DNA of 57,688 nucleotides from Clostridiales bacterium (GTDB lineage Bacteria; Bacillota; Clostridia; Oscillospirales; Oscillospiraceae): NCBI GenBank assembly GCA_022787565.1, contig JALFVN010000048.1, positions 1 to 57,688 of the forward strand, read 5' to 3'. Shown piece by piece: positions 45,720 to 54,908 of this stretch (position 1 is its first letter; each line of letters starts with the position of its first letter). The notes under the pieces were generated by a model. It saw only the letters and a program-made list of their open reading frames with translations, ran no database searches and was not told where the DNA came from. The position numbers and the translations under genes were made by a program.

Positions 45720-47756
45720 TTATTCCCGGTTATCGTCGCTGACAATGCGGTAGTACACTCTCGCCGTCAGCAGGTACACAAGGGCATAGATCAGGGCGAA
45801 GGCCAGGAAGGTGCCCACGGTACACCAGGCGGTGAGGGCCGCGTTATTCAGTCCGAAGAGCACCAGCATCAGCCGCACCAGGTTAAAGTCAAAGGCCACA
45901 TGGATCCCGGCCACCACCAGCGGCGCGAAAAACACGATCAGGATCTGCACATTGATGCTGCGGCGGATCTCCCGCTTTTCCAGACCCACCTGCCGCATGA
46001 TGCGAAAGCGCTCCCGATCCTCATAGCCCTCGGAGATCTGCTTATAGTAGATGATCAGCACCGTGGCCATCAGAAACACGATCCCCAGAAACACCCCCAG
46101 GAAGAAGAAGCCGCCGTTCATGGTATAGAAGTCCTGCCGGTTCTCCGCCTGGGTGTCCACGCGAAACAGTTCACACTGGATGTCCTCATCCCCGGAAAAG
46201 CCGCTGAAGTCCGGCTCGGAGAGGGCCATGCCCCAGGCCGTCTTCTCCTCGTCGCTGCCCTCAGTGTTGATGTGGCAGTCCCAGGTCAGAAGGACTTCCT
46301 CCTCCCCCAGAGCTTCGGCACAGTTGTCCTCAAACAGCTTCAGCGTGTCCAGATCCGGCAGAATGATGTAATCCACCATGCCCAGATACACGTCTCCGCT
46401 GCTGATCCTGAAGGGCTCAGCTGTAGGCGCGGCGCTGAAGGTCATGACCTTTTCGCCGCTCTCCCCCCGGAAGACAAAGCGGACTTCTCCCACAATGCTG
46501 TCGCTGCCGGACAGCAGCATCTGCTCCTTTGAAAGGCTCACCTTCTGCCCGGAGAGCTTGCTGTAATCCTCCGCCGTCAGCAAAATCAGAATCCGGTCGC
46601 TGCCGGCGTTATACACGTCGTCCTGAATGACGAAGCTGCTTCCCTCAAGGGCGGCGCACCGCTCGGTTCTGGAGTAGCTCAGGCAGTCCGTCACCACAGC
46701 GCCCTGCTTTTCCAGCGCCTTTGTCAGCTTTTCCTCCGCCTTATCGGTATCAAAGGGCCTGTCCGTCCAGTACCAGACCTCCGCGTTCACATCGCCGGGG
46801 TAGCGGGTGGTGATGGCGTCCTCGGTGCCCAGAAACAGGGCCAGGGTGGCAGAGATCATCACCAGCACCATGGTGGAGAGAATGCAGATGTTGGCCAGAC
46901 CCACGGCGTTGCGGTTCATGCGGTGGAGCATACCGGACACACCGATGAAATTGCCCGTGCGGTAGAAAAAGCCCTTGTTTTTCCGCAGTGCCTTGAGCAC
47001 CGCCACGCTGACGGCGGAGAAAAGGCAGTAGGTGCCGATAATCACCAGAAACACCGCCACAAAGTACACGCCGATGGCCTGGACGGAGTTGTGGGTGGTG
47101 ATGGCGATCGTGTAGCCGCCGCCCAGACTCAGCACGCCGACGGCGGTGAGAAGCCATCGGGTTCTGGGCTGGCGCTCGCCCACGCTCCCCTGCCGCAGCA
47201 GCTCCACGGGCTTTTGCATGTGCAGCCTTCCCAGATTCAGCAGCAGCGTCACAAAGAGCAGCACGCCGAAAAAGATCGCCGTCACGGCAATGCCGTAGAC
47301 AGAGATGAAGAATTCATACTTCACGTCGATGCGCAGCATTTCTGTCACCAGCATGGTGATAAGCCGCTGCAGCAGCATGCCCAGCAGCAGCCCGCCGCCC
47401 ACGCCGATGAACCAGGTGTACATTGTCTCGTAGCTGAGCACAACGCCGATGTTCCCCTTGCCCATGCCCAGAATGTTGTACAGCGCCAGCTCCTTGCCAC
47501 GGCGCTTCATCAGGAAGCTGTTGGTGTAGAGCAGGAAAATGATGAAGAACAGGCCCAGCACAAAGGTGCCGATGGTCATGAACATGCTCAGGTAAAAATA
47601 GCGCTTCAGCTCCGGCAGGGAGCCGGTCTGGGCCAGGGCCAGATTGATGTAGAAGGCGGCGGAGCTGATGATCACCGTCAGCAGATAGGGAAAGTAGAAC
47701 TTGCCGTTTTTGATGCAGTTCTGGGCGGCAAGCCGGGGATAGAAAGCCTTACTCAT
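45720..47756 (-). CDS. BceB-type ABC transporter permease
   Basis: The 678-residue protein has the FtsX/BceB plan: a first membrane helix, a group of six more to about residue 310, a large extracellular loop (about 320-530, beta-rich, e.g. SFVIQDDVYNAGSDRILILL) and a final group of three helices. The cytoplasmic coupling motif is KRRGKELALYNILGMGKG. BceB permeases sense antimicrobial peptides together with a BceS kinase. It overlaps the ATPase gene by eight bases. The likely cognate two-component system is at 55777-57431. Confidence 0.8.
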   Translation of the reverse strand: MSKAFYPRLAAQNCIKNGKFYFPYLLTVIISSAAFYINLALAQTGSLPELKRYFYLSMFMTIGTFVLGLFFIIFLLYTNSFLMKRRGKELALYNILGMGKGNIGVVLSYETMYTWFIGVGGGLLLGMLLQRLITMLVTEMLRIDVKYEFFISVYGIAVTAIFFGVLLFVTLLLNLGRLHMQKPVELLRQGSVGERQPRTRWLLTAVGVLSLGGGYTIAITTHNSVQAIGVYFVAVFLVIIGTYCLFSAVSVAVLKALRKNKGFFYRTGNFIGVSGMLHRMNRNAVGLANICILSTMVLVMISATLALFLGTEDAITTRYPGDVNAEVWYWTDRPFDTDKAEEKLTKALEKQGAVVTDCLSYSRTERCAALEGSSFVIQDDVYNAGSDRILILLTAEDYSKLSGQKVSLSKEQMLLSGSDSIVGEVRFVFRGESGEKVMTFSAAPTAEPFRISSGDVYLGMVDYIILPDLDTLKLFEDNCAEALGEEEVLLTWDCHINTEGSDEEKTAWGMALSEPDFSGFSGDEDIQCELFRVDTQAENRQDFYTMNGGFFFLGVFLGIVFLMATVLIIYYKQISEGYEDRERFRIMRQVGLEKREIRRSINVQILIVFFAPLVVAGIHVAFDFNLVRLMLVLFGLNNAALTAWCTVGTFLAFALIYALVYLLTARVYYRIVSDDNRE

Positions 47757-48513
47757 TCCGGCCGCCTTTCTGCAGGAGGGTCAGGGTGTCGGCGATCTTG
47801 CCGTACATCTCATCCTCGGTCATGTTGGCCCGGTACAGCTGGTGGAAAACCTCGCCGTCCTTGATAAACAGCACCCGTCTGGCGTGAGAGGCGGCCTTGA
47901 CGGAATGGGTCACCATCAGAATGGTCTGGCCGTCGGCGTTGATCTCCTCAAAGAGCCTGAGGAGCTGGTCGGTGGCCTTGGAGTCCAGAGCGCCGGTGGG
48001 CTCGTCGGCCAGGATCAGCTGGGGAGCGGTGATCAGGGCACGGGCCACGGCGGTGCGCTGCTTCTGGCCGCCGGAGATCTCATAGGGGTATTTGTTCAGA
48101 ATGTCCCGGATGCCCAGCTTCTGGGCAATGGGCTGGAGCCGGCGGCTCATCTCGTCATAGCTCTTTCCGGCAAGGACCAGGGGCAGGAAGATGTTGTCCT
48201 GAACGGAAAAGGTGTCCAGCAGGTTGAAGTCCTGAAACACGAAGCCCAGGTTGTCCCGCCGGAAAGCGGAGATCTCCCGCTCCTTGATTTCCACAATATT
48301 CCGTCCGTTGAGCAGCACCTCGCCGGAGCTGGGCTTGTCCAGGGCGGCCAGGATATTCAGCAAGGTGGTCTTGCCGCTGCCGCTCTCGCCCATGATCGCC
48401 ACATATTCCCCCGTCTCCACGGAGAAGCACACATTGCTCAGGGCCTGCACATTGTTGCCCCCAAAGCGGGTGGTGTATATTTTTTTCAGGTTGTTCACTT
48501 CAAGTATAGCCAT
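47749..48513 (-). CDS. BceA-type ABC transporter ATPase
   Basis: The 254-residue ATPase has Walker A GESGSGKTT, Q-loop (FVFQDFNLLD), signature SGGQKQRTAVARAL, Walker B LILADEPTGALD and the switch His in MVTHSVKAA. It powers the permease encoded next (overlap of eight bases). BceA-type exporters give resistance to cell-wall-active peptides. Start 48513 has AAGGAG upstream. A TATAAT-like -10 box lies at 48547-48552 on the minus strand, but no clear -35 is seen, which would suit activation by a response regulator. Confidence 0.88.
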   Translation of the reverse strand: MAILEVNNLKKIYTTRFGGNNVQALSNVCFSVETGEYVAIMGESGSGKTTLLNILAALDKPSSGEVLLNGRNIVEIKEREISAFRRDNLGFVFQDFNLLDTFSVQDNIFLPLVLAGKSYDEMSRRLQPIAQKLGIRDILNKYPYEISGGQKQRTAVARALITAPQLILADEPTGALDSKATDQLLRLFEEINADGQTILMVTHSVKAASHARRVLFIKDGEVFHQLYRANMTEDEMYGKIADTLTLLQKGGRNE

Positions 48514-48640
48514 ACTGATTCGCTCCTTCTTTCGGTTTACAGCCCGATTATACCCCATCCCCCAGGCCGCTGCCATTTCTTTGCCTTACAAAATCCGCTC
48601 TCAATCTTACATTTTTGTAAGCCCAGCCTCGCTTTATGTG

Positions 48641-48666
48641 AAAAAGCACGCTTTTGCGTGCTTTTT
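48641..48666 (-). terminator. Terminator of the HerA-like ATPase gene
   Basis: AAAAAGCACGC pairs with GCGTGCTTTTT, 18 bases after the stop at 48684 on the minus strand. Confidence 0.8.
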
Positions 48667-48683
48667 CAAGGTTACTGAATTGC

Positions 48684-50378
48684 TTATTTTTTATTTCCGA
48701 AAAGGCCGCGGAGGATGGACTGGGAGCCTTCCCGCATCACGGCGCTGAGGGCGTTGGTGGCGGCACGCTTGGCCATGGTGCCGGTGCTGACAGTTCTTCC
48801 GCCGGTGATGGTGTTGACGATATTGGTGCTGACGGAGCGGGCCACGGAGGACGCGGCGTTGCTGGCCGCCCGCTGGATGGTCTTTTTCCGGCGCTCAGCC
48901 TCCTTTTCCGCCTCCCGCAGGGCGGCGGCCTCTTCCTTCAGGCGCTGCTTCTCGGCGGCGGCTGCCTCCCTCTGGCGCTGCTTCTCGGCGGCAGCCTCTT
49001 CCTTCAGCCGCTGGCGTTCGGCCTGGGCCTCCTCTTTCTGGCGCTGCTTTTCGGCAGCCGCGGCCTCGGCCTCCTGCTGCCGGCGCAGTGCCAGCTCCTC
49101 GGTGGCCCGGACAAGGATCTCATAGGCCGACTCCCGGTCCACGCTCTCCCGGTATTTCAGGTCAAACTCGTCGCTGACCACAAGGCTCTGCACCGCGCTC
49201 TCCTCCGCCGGGCCCATCAGGCTCTGGGGCGGCAGAATGAAGGCCCGCTCCACCACGGCGGGGATGCCCTCCCCGTCCAGGAAGCTGACCAGGGCCTCGC
49301 CCACGCCCACGGACATCAGGGCCTCCTCGGTATCAAAGGCGGGATTCTTGCGGAAGGCTCTTGCGGCGGCCCGGACGGCCTTCTGCTCGTCGGGGGTGTA
49401 GGCCCGCAGGGCGTGCTGCACACGGTTGGAAAGCTGGGCCAGCACGTCGCTGGGGATGTCCGAGGGGCTCTGGGTGATGAAGTACACGCCCACGCCCTTG
49501 GAGCGGATCAGCTTTACCACCTGGACGATCTTCTGCACCAGGGCCTTGGGCGCTCCGTCGAAGAGCAGATGGGCCTCGTCAAAGAAGAAGATCATTCTGG
49601 GCTTTTCCAGATCGCCCACCTCGGGCAGGCGCTCGAACAGCTCGGTCAGCATCCAGAGCAGGAAGGTGGAATAGACCGTGGGGCTCTGGATCAGCCGGTC
49701 GCTGCTGAGAATGTTGATGTAACCCCGGCCGTCGATGTCCGTGCGCATCCAGTCCCGGATATCCAGAGCCGGTTCGCCGAAGAAGAGCTCGCCGCCCTCC
49801 CCCTCGAAGGCCAGAAGCGCCCGCTGGATGGCCCCCACGCTGGCGGAGGACACGTTGCCGTACAATGTGGTAAATTCCGCCCGGTTATCCCCCACATACT
49901 GGAGCATGGCCCGCAGATCCTTCAGATCCAGGAGCAGCAGCCCGTGCTCGTCGGCCACCTTGAACACAATGTTCAGTACCCCGGTCTGGACCTCCGTCAG
50001 GTTCAGCAGCCGCGCCAGAAGCACCGGCCCCATCTCGGAGATGGTCACCCGCACCGGGTGGCCCTTTTCGCCGAAAATATCCCAGAAACGGGTGGGATAG
50101 GACTGATATTGGAAGTTTTCTATGCCGAAGCGTTCAATGCGGCTGCGCATATTTTCGCTGTCCGCGCCGGGGCGGCACATGCCGGAAAGGTCGCCCTTCA
50201 CGTCGGCCATAAAGACCGGCACGCCCATGTCGGAAAAGGACTCCGCCATCACCTTCATGGTGATGGTCTTGCCGGTGCCGGTGGCGCCCGCGATCAGCCC
50301 GTGGCGGTTGGCCATGGCAGGCAGCAGGTAAAGGTTTTTGTCTGACTGAGCCAGCCAGATCTTTCTGTCGGTATACAT
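48684..50378 (-). CDS. yjgR: HerA/YjgR-type ATPase (DUF853) with coiled-coil tail
   Basis: The 564-residue protein carries Walker [17 protein letters not shown] (about residue 31), the segment [15 protein letters not shown], Walker [13 protein letters not shown] and the sensor [20 protein letters not shown], as in YjgR/HerA-like P-loop ATPases. The C-terminal 120 residues form a long charged helix with repeats AAAEKQR(Q/L)KEEA and a small hydrophobic end. YjgR function is not established; a DNA-processing role is inferred from HerA. Start 50378 has AGGAGG 8 bases upstream. Its promoter is at 50411-50439. Confidence 0.85.
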   Translation of the reverse strand: MYTDRKIWLAQSDKNLYLLPAMANRHGLIAGATGTGKTITMKVMAESFSDMGVPVFMADVKGDLSGMCRPGADSENMRSRIERFGIENFQYQSYPTRFWDIFGEKGHPVRVTISEMGPVLLARLLNLTEVQTGVLNIVFKVADEHGLLLLDLKDLRAMLQYVGDNRAEFTTLYGNVSSASVGAIQRALLAFEGEGGELFFGEPALDIRDWMRTDIDGRGYINILSSDRLIQSPTVYSTFLLWMLTELFERLPEVGDLEKPRMIFFFDEAHLLFDGAPKALVQKIVQVVKLIRSKGVGVYFITQSPSDIPSDVLAQLSNRVQHALRAYTPDEQKAVRAAARAFRKNPAFDTEEALMSVGVGEALVSFLDGEGIPAVVERAFILPPQSLMGPAEESAVQSLVVSDEFDLKYRESVDRESAYEILVRATEELALRRQQEAEAAAAEKQRQKEEAQAERQRLKEEAAAEKQRQREAAAAEKQRLKEEAAALREAEKEAERRKKTIQRAASNAASSVARSVSTNIVNTITGGRTVSTGTMAKRAATNALSAVMREGSQSILRGLFGNKK

Positions 50379-50410
50379 TGGCGTCCTCCTTGTTTCTCTT
50401 TTCTGGGACG

Positions 50411-50439
50411 ATAATACCACAGCTTTATCCCGGACACAA
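50411..50439 (-). promoter_or_regulatory. Promoter of the HerA-like ATPase gene
   Basis: On the minus strand TTGTGT (50439-50434), a 17-base spacer and TATTAT (50416-50411), about 33 bases before the start codon. Confidence 0.6.
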
Positions 50440-50446
50440 TATAAAA

Positions 50447-50681
50447 GTAAGAGGTAAAAGTGAATGGTGAAGAAGTAAGGCGGCCGCAGGCGACACCACA
50501 GCTATTCACTCTTCACTATTACCTAACACTTATTCACTCTTCACTATTACCTATTACTTTTCCCTCGGGGGCCGGGACTCCCGGCCATCTGTCATTCTGA
50601 GGAGCGCAGCGACGAAGAATCCCGCGAACAGAACACCGAAGCCGCAGAATACGGGATCCTTCGCTTCGCTCAGGATGACAG
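50447..50681. repeat. Family-E fragment and family-C palindrome
   Basis: GTAAGAGGTAAAAGTGAATG, GCGGCCGCAGGCGACACC and CTATTCACTCTTCACTATTACC (50447-50560, family E) are followed by a family-C palindrome (50590-50681: TGTCATTCTGAGGAGCGCAG facing GCTCAGGATGACAG). This gap holds no gene. Confidence 0.75.
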
Positions 50682-50798
50682 CGGACTTTGGAAGCCTTCG
50701 CACACCTTGCCGCGAATGCCGTTTCCCGGCCTGTTTTCCGATGGCCCGAAATTCTCAGGATGACCGATGGATCGCCCCCCGCTTTCGCCAGTTCCCGC

Positions 50799-50827
50799 TT
50801 GCTGTCCCGGGAAAAACATGTTATAAT
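50799..50827 (+). promoter_or_regulatory. Promoter of the EFR1 gene
   Basis: TTGCTG (50799-50804), 17-base spacer, TATAAT (50822-50827), about 43 bases before ATG 50870. Confidence 0.65.
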
Positions 50828-50869
50828 CATTCAAATAATTTAACCATTTTTCTTCCGGGAGGCAGAGCC

Positions 50870-51655
50870 ATGATCCTTTACTTTTCCGGCACCGGCAACA
50901 GCCGCTACGCCGCGTCCCTGATCCAGGCCCAGACCGGGGACGAGCTGATCTGCATCAACGACATTCTCCGGGCCAGAATGCGGCAGGACCCTGAGGCCCG
51001 GCGGGATTTCCGTTCTGACAGCCCCTTTGTCTTTGTCTGCCCGGTCTACTGCTGGCGTATGCCCCATGTGGTGGAGGATTTTCTCCGGGAAAGCCGCTTT
51101 TCCGGGGACATGCGGGCCTATTTTGTGATGACCTGCGGTAAAAGCAGCGGCCCCGCCGGAAAGCACGCGGAGCTTCTGTGCAAGGAGCTGGGCCTTACAT
51201 TTCTGGGCATGCGCTCCGTCATCATGCCGGAAAACTACATTGCCCTCTTCGACTCCGCAAGCTATGACGAGGCTCTGGGCATGCTCCGCGCCGCCGTTGG
51301 CCCGCTGGAGAGCATCGGCCGACTCATCGCCTGCTGCCGCCCCATCGGGGACACCAACACGCCCAATCCCTGCAGCCTCCACACCAAAATGAACGAGAAT
51401 TTTTACAGGCTCCATATCAGCGACAAGCCCTACCGGGTCACGGAGGCCTGCACCGGCTGCGGCAGCTGCGAGGCCATCTGCCCCCTGGCCAATATCCGCC
51501 TGCGGGAGGGCCGCCCGGTCTGGGGCGGCAACTGCACCCAGTGCATGGCCTGCATCAGCTTCTGCCCCACGAACGCCATCGAATACGGCCGGCGGTCTCT
51601 GGGCAAGCGCCGCTATTACCTCCGTGCCGACGGCACCCAGTTGAAAAAGGATTGA
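50870..51655 (+). CDS. EFR1-type flavodoxin-ferredoxin fusion protein
   Basis: The 261-residue protein fuses an N-terminal flavodoxin (FSGTGNSRYAASLI, the phosphate loop, residues 5-18) to a C-terminal 2[4Fe-4S] ferredoxin (CTGCGSCEAICP and CTQCMACISFCP, about 205-245). EFR1-family proteins are internal electron-transfer modules of anaerobes, joining FMN and iron-sulphur chemistry. ATG 50870 has GGGAGG 8 bases upstream. The partner enzymes are not in this window. Confidence 0.88.
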   Translation: MILYFSGTGNSRYAASLIQAQTGDELICINDILRARMRQDPEARRDFRSDSPFVFVCPVYCWRMPHVVEDFLRESRFSGDMRAYFVMTCGKSSGPAGKHAELLCKELGLTFLGMRSVIMPENYIALFDSASYDEALGMLRAAVGPLESIGRLIACCRPIGDTNTPNPCSLHTKMNENFYRLHISDKPYRVTEACTGCGSCEAICPLANIRLREGRPVWGGNCTQCMACISFCPTNAIEYGRRSLGKRRYYLRADGTQLKKD

Positions 51656-51770
51656 TTAATAAACTGTTAAAGTTCTTGTTTTCCGCCAAAAGGGCCGTTT
51701 TGTGTATTGAGCCACAGGTGATTTTGTGTTATCTTAAGATTATCTTAAGATTTTCCAGGCAGGCGGGCAA

Positions 51771-51942
51771 TTCGTGAATCGCCCCTACGGGCCTGTTTTG
51801 GGGTCCGCCTCGCAGGGGCCGGCGTCCCCGACGGCCCTATCCCGAATATCTGTCATTCTGAGGAGCACAGCGACGAAGAATCCCGTAAACAGAACGCCGA
51901 AGCCACAGAATACGGGATCCTTCGCTGACGCTCAGGATGACG
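51771..51942. repeat. Family-D and family-C repeats
   Basis: Family D (51771-51850: TTCGTGAATCGCCCCTACGG, TTTTGGGGTCCGCCT, GCAGGGGC...GTCCCCGAC) directly precedes a family-C palindrome (51851-51942). The same D-C order recurs at 53978-54192, so they form a composite unit. Confidence 0.8.
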
Positions 51943-52100
51943 GTAAAACCAAGCTATTCCGGTCACAGTCAGGGTCGGGGAAGCGCCCTGAATCCCGAAA
52001 AAACAGTAATCCCGCCCTCCGGCGGATACCATAATGATCCATCATTCATTTTTCATTACACTTTCTTCCCAGATAAAACACAGAAAGAGGGAATTCTTCG

Positions 52101-52904
52101 TTGAAGCAAAGAGTTATATCCGGCGCGATTTTGCTGATCATCACCTTTACCTGTATCGCCGTCTCCGAAGTGACAAGGGTTTTGTTCTTCGCCGCGGCGG
52201 GCATTCTCTGCGCCTATGAGCTGAGCCGCAACCTGGAAAAGCTGGAGGTATACTGCTGCGCCTGGGTTATGTATGTCTATATCGCGGTTCAGGCCCTGCT
52301 GGCCCTGTTTCACGCCGGGGCCACAGCCTGTATTGCCGCCATGGCCGGCGCGGTCTATCTGGCCCTGTTTTCCGGCATTCTTCACCGGAAGGTCTCCGGC
52401 AACGGCGCCCTGTACACCCTGGCCGGCGTCTGCTATCCCTGCTTTCTTTTCGCGCTGCTGATGGTCATCAGCGTCAGCGACCTGTGGCTGGAGACCCTGG
52501 CCCTGGCCGCCAGCGCCACCTGGATCTGCGACAGCTTCGCCCTGTTCGGCGGTATGCTCTTTGGTAAGCACAAGGTGGCCCCCCATGTCAGCCCCAACAA
52601 AACCATTGAGGGCTGTCTCTGCGGTGCCCTGTCCTCGGTGCTCACCGGCGTCATCATGTACTATATTTTCCGCGGCAGCTCCGCCCTTCCCTTCTGGGTC
52701 TGCGTCATCACCTGCTTTGTGTCCTCCACCCTGGGCCAGCTGGGCGACCTGGCGGAGTCGCTGGTCAAACGCACCATCGGCGTGAAGGACTTTTCCAATC
52801 TGATCCCCGGCCACGGCGGAATGTTCGACCGGGCGGACAGTCTGCTTTTTTCCATTCCCACGGCCTACCTCTGCCTGCACATTGCTCAGGCCGTGCTGGC
52901 GTAG
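52101..52904 (+). CDS. cdsA: Phosphatidate cytidylyltransferase
   Basis: The 267-residue membrane protein carries the complete CdsA signature near its end: SLVKRTIGVKDFSNLIPGHG followed by GMFDRADSL (residues about 217-246), plus seven to eight hydrophobic segments. It makes CDP-diacylglycerol from phosphatidate and CTP at the membrane. The start is TTG 52101 with GAGGG upstream; an ATG start is not available in a good place. It is followed after 30 bases by a lipid kinase gene, and DegV and a CDP-alcohol transferase are also in the window. Confidence 0.9.
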   Translation: MKQRVISGAILLIITFTCIAVSEVTRVLFFAAAGILCAYELSRNLEKLEVYCCAWVMYVYIAVQALLALFHAGATACIAAMAGAVYLALFSGILHRKVSGNGALYTLAGVCYPCFLFALLMVISVSDLWLETLALAASATWICDSFALFGGMLFGKHKVAPHVSPNKTIEGCLCGALSSVLTGVIMYYIFRGSSALPFWVCVITCFVSSTLGQLGDLAESLVKRTIGVKDFSNLIPGHGGMFDRADSLLFSIPTAYLCLHIAQAVLA

Positions 52905-52934
52905 GAACCGGTCATTTTCCGTAAAGGAGCAGTC

Positions 52935-53852
52935 ATGAACAGCCTTGAACAAATCAATCAGCATTTTCCCACAAAAACAGCCATGCTTATCATCAACCCC
53001 GTCTCCGGCAAGAAGCTGGCTCTGCGCTATGTTCCTCAGATGATCCGCGTCCTGATGGACGGGGGCTATCTGGTCACCACCGTGGTCACCGCCGGACGGG
53101 GCGACGCCACGGAATTTGCCGCCCGGTACGGCGGGCAGTACGATCTGATCTGCTGCACCGGCGGGGACGGGACCCTGAACGAGACCCTCAGCGGCATCGC
53201 CCGGGCAAATCTGGACGTGCCTCTGGGCTACATTCCCTGCGGCAGCACCAACGACTTTGCCGCCTCCCACAAGCTCTCCACCGATATTCTCACCGCCGCC
53301 CGGAACATCGCCTCCGGCCGGCAGACCCGTTACGACATCGGCCGGTTCGGGGAGCAGTATTTCTCCTATGTGGCCGCCTTCGGGGCCTTCTCCTGGCTGT
53401 CCTATACCACGGACCAGAACCTGAAAAACATGCTGGGCCACACGGCCTACATTCTGGACGGCATCAAGGACCTGCCCAAGATCAAGCCCTATGAGGTAAA
53501 GCTCACCGCCGATGGCATCGTCCATGAGGACAGCTACATTTTCGGCGCCATCTGCAACTCCACCTCCATCGCCGGCACCATCGAGCTGCCGGAGACCGTG
53601 GTAAACACCTGCGACGGCGTGTTCGAGGTTCTGCTGGTCAAAAACCCCAGGACTCTGGTGGAGCTGGATCAGATCGTCCGCTGCCTGCTGACCCAGGATT
53701 ATACCTGCCCCTATGTGGAGTTTTTCCAGGCCAGGGATATTCTGGTGGAAAGTCCCCCCGGTATGCGCTGGGCTCTGGACGGCGAACGCTCCGGCAGCTG
53801 CGAAAAGGCCATTGTCAGACCCATCCCCGGCTTTTTACGATTACAAGGATGA
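52935..53852 (+). CDS. Diacylglycerol/lipid kinase (YegS/DgkB family)
   Basis: The 305-residue protein has the DAGK catalytic core: INPVSGKK at the start, CTGGDGTLNE (GGDGT nucleotide loop, near residue 77), GYIPCGSTNDFA, and a beta-rich C-terminal domain ending in ALDGERSG. It phosphorylates diacylglycerol or a related lipid to recycle it into phospholipid synthesis, in line with its partner cdsA. AAAGGAG precedes the ATG. A hairpin terminator follows immediately. Confidence 0.87.
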   Translation: MNSLEQINQHFPTKTAMLIINPVSGKKLALRYVPQMIRVLMDGGYLVTTVVTAGRGDATEFAARYGGQYDLICCTGGDGTLNETLSGIARANLDVPLGYIPCGSTNDFAASHKLSTDILTAARNIASGRQTRYDIGRFGEQYFSYVAAFGAFSWLSYTTDQNLKNMLGHTAYILDGIKDLPKIKPYEVKLTADGIVHEDSYIFGAICNSTSIAGTIELPETVVNTCDGVFEVLLVKNPRTLVELDQIVRCLLTQDYTCPYVEFFQARDILVESPPGMRWALDGERSGSCEKAIVRPIPGFLRLQG

Positions 53853-53879
53853 AAAAAGCACCCGTGAGGGTGCTTTTTT
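53852..53879 (+). terminator. Terminator of the cdsA-lipid kinase pair
   Basis: AAAAAAGCACCC pairs with GGGTGCTTTTTT; the left arm starts just after the stop codon. Confidence 0.88.
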
Positions 53880-53977
53880 CAATGAAATCCGCCTCGACCG
53901 CGGGAGCGTGGATTTAAGGCGGTGGTTTTGGCAGCGGATGTCGTGGGTCGCGGTCCAAAGCCGGAAGAAGCGGTCGA

Positions 53978-54192
53978 TTCGTGAATCGCCCCTACGGGCC
54001 TTTTTTGGGGTCCGCCTTGCAGGGGCAAGCGTCCCCGACTGCCCTTTCCTGAATATCTGTCATCCTGAGGAGCACAGCGACGAAGAATCCTGTCTTCCCT
54101 GTCATTCTGAGGAGCGAAGCGACGAAGAATCCCGTAAACAGAACACTGAAGCCACTGAATACGGGATCCTTCGCTGACGCTCAGGATGACAG
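53978..54192. repeat. Family-D repeat and two family-C copies
   Basis: Family D (53978-54057) is followed by a half family-C copy (54058-54091) and a full palindromic copy (54100-54192). The junctions match the D-C unit at 51771-51942. The gap of 700 bases holds no gene. Confidence 0.8.
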
Positions 54193-54288
54193 GTGGGTTT
54201 TGGGAGCCTTCGCACACTTTGCCGCGAATGCCGTTTCCGGGCCTGTTTACCGACGGCCCGTGTTGGACACGGTCGGAAGCCGGAAGAA

Positions 54289-54556
54289 ACGGGCGGCCAC
54301 ATAGGGCCGCCCCTACAGACATCCCGAAACAACGGCGCAGGGCCGCGAAGCGGCAGATTTTAAATCTGTCGCCGCAGGCGACACCATACCTATTCACTAT
54401 TACCTATTACTTTCCCCGCTGGGGCCGGCTCTCCGGCCACCTTCCCCGCAAGGGGAAGGCTTTGGGCTACAATCGTAGGGGCCGCGAAGCGGCAGATTTT
54501 AAATCTGTCGCCGCAGGCGACACCATACCTATTCACTATTCACTCTTACTTCTTAC
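54289..54556. repeat. Two family-E repeats with GGCGGCC fragments
   Basis: A GGGCGGCCACATAGGGCCGC palindromic fragment (54289-54311) precedes two nearly identical units (54341-54410 and 54480-54556): GGCCGCGAAGCGGCAGATTT, TAAATCTGTCGCCGCAGGCG, ACACCATACCTATTCACTAT. A short family-B-like CCTTCCCCGCAAGGGGAAGG lies between them. Confidence 0.8.
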
Positions 54557-54562
54557 TTTAGT

Positions 54563-54889
54563 TCACGCCGGTTCGTAGGAGCGGCTGAGCTCCTTGCCTT
54601 CGGCGTCGTATTCCACGTTTTCCATCAGGGCGGGGTCTACGCGGCTGCGCTTTTTGACCACCATGCCCTGGCCCTGGTTGTTGAACACCCAGATCTTGTA
54701 GCCGGGGAATTCCGGGTCGTCCTTGCGGAAAACGGAGCTGGCGTTCAGCCGGCAGAATTTGGCCCGGCCCTCCGCCGTGTCCAGTAGATCACCGGGGCCG
54801 TTATAGTAAAGCTCGTCCTGCATGGCCTGCTTTTTGAACGCTTCCCACTGCTCGCTCTCCACGTTCATTACGTCTTTTGGCTGTATCAT
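54563..54889 (-). CDS. Conserved hypothetical protein (108 aa)
   Basis: The 108-residue soluble, charged protein (QWEAFKKQAMQDELYYNGPG, then FCRLNASSVFRKDDPEFPGY and VWVFNNQGQGM-like strands) has no recognised family. It lies 19 bases after the short-chain dehydrogenase gene with AAGGAGA as ribosome site, so the two are one operon. A small alpha/beta fold is suggested; function unknown. Confidence 0.6.
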   Translation of the reverse strand: MIQPKDVMNVESEQWEAFKKQAMQDELYYNGPGDLLDTAEGRAKFCRLNASSVFRKDDPEFPGYKIWVFNNQGQGMVVKKRSRVDPALMENVEYDAEGKELSRSYEPA

Positions 54890-54908
54890 AATTCGTCTCC
54901 TTTTCGGT

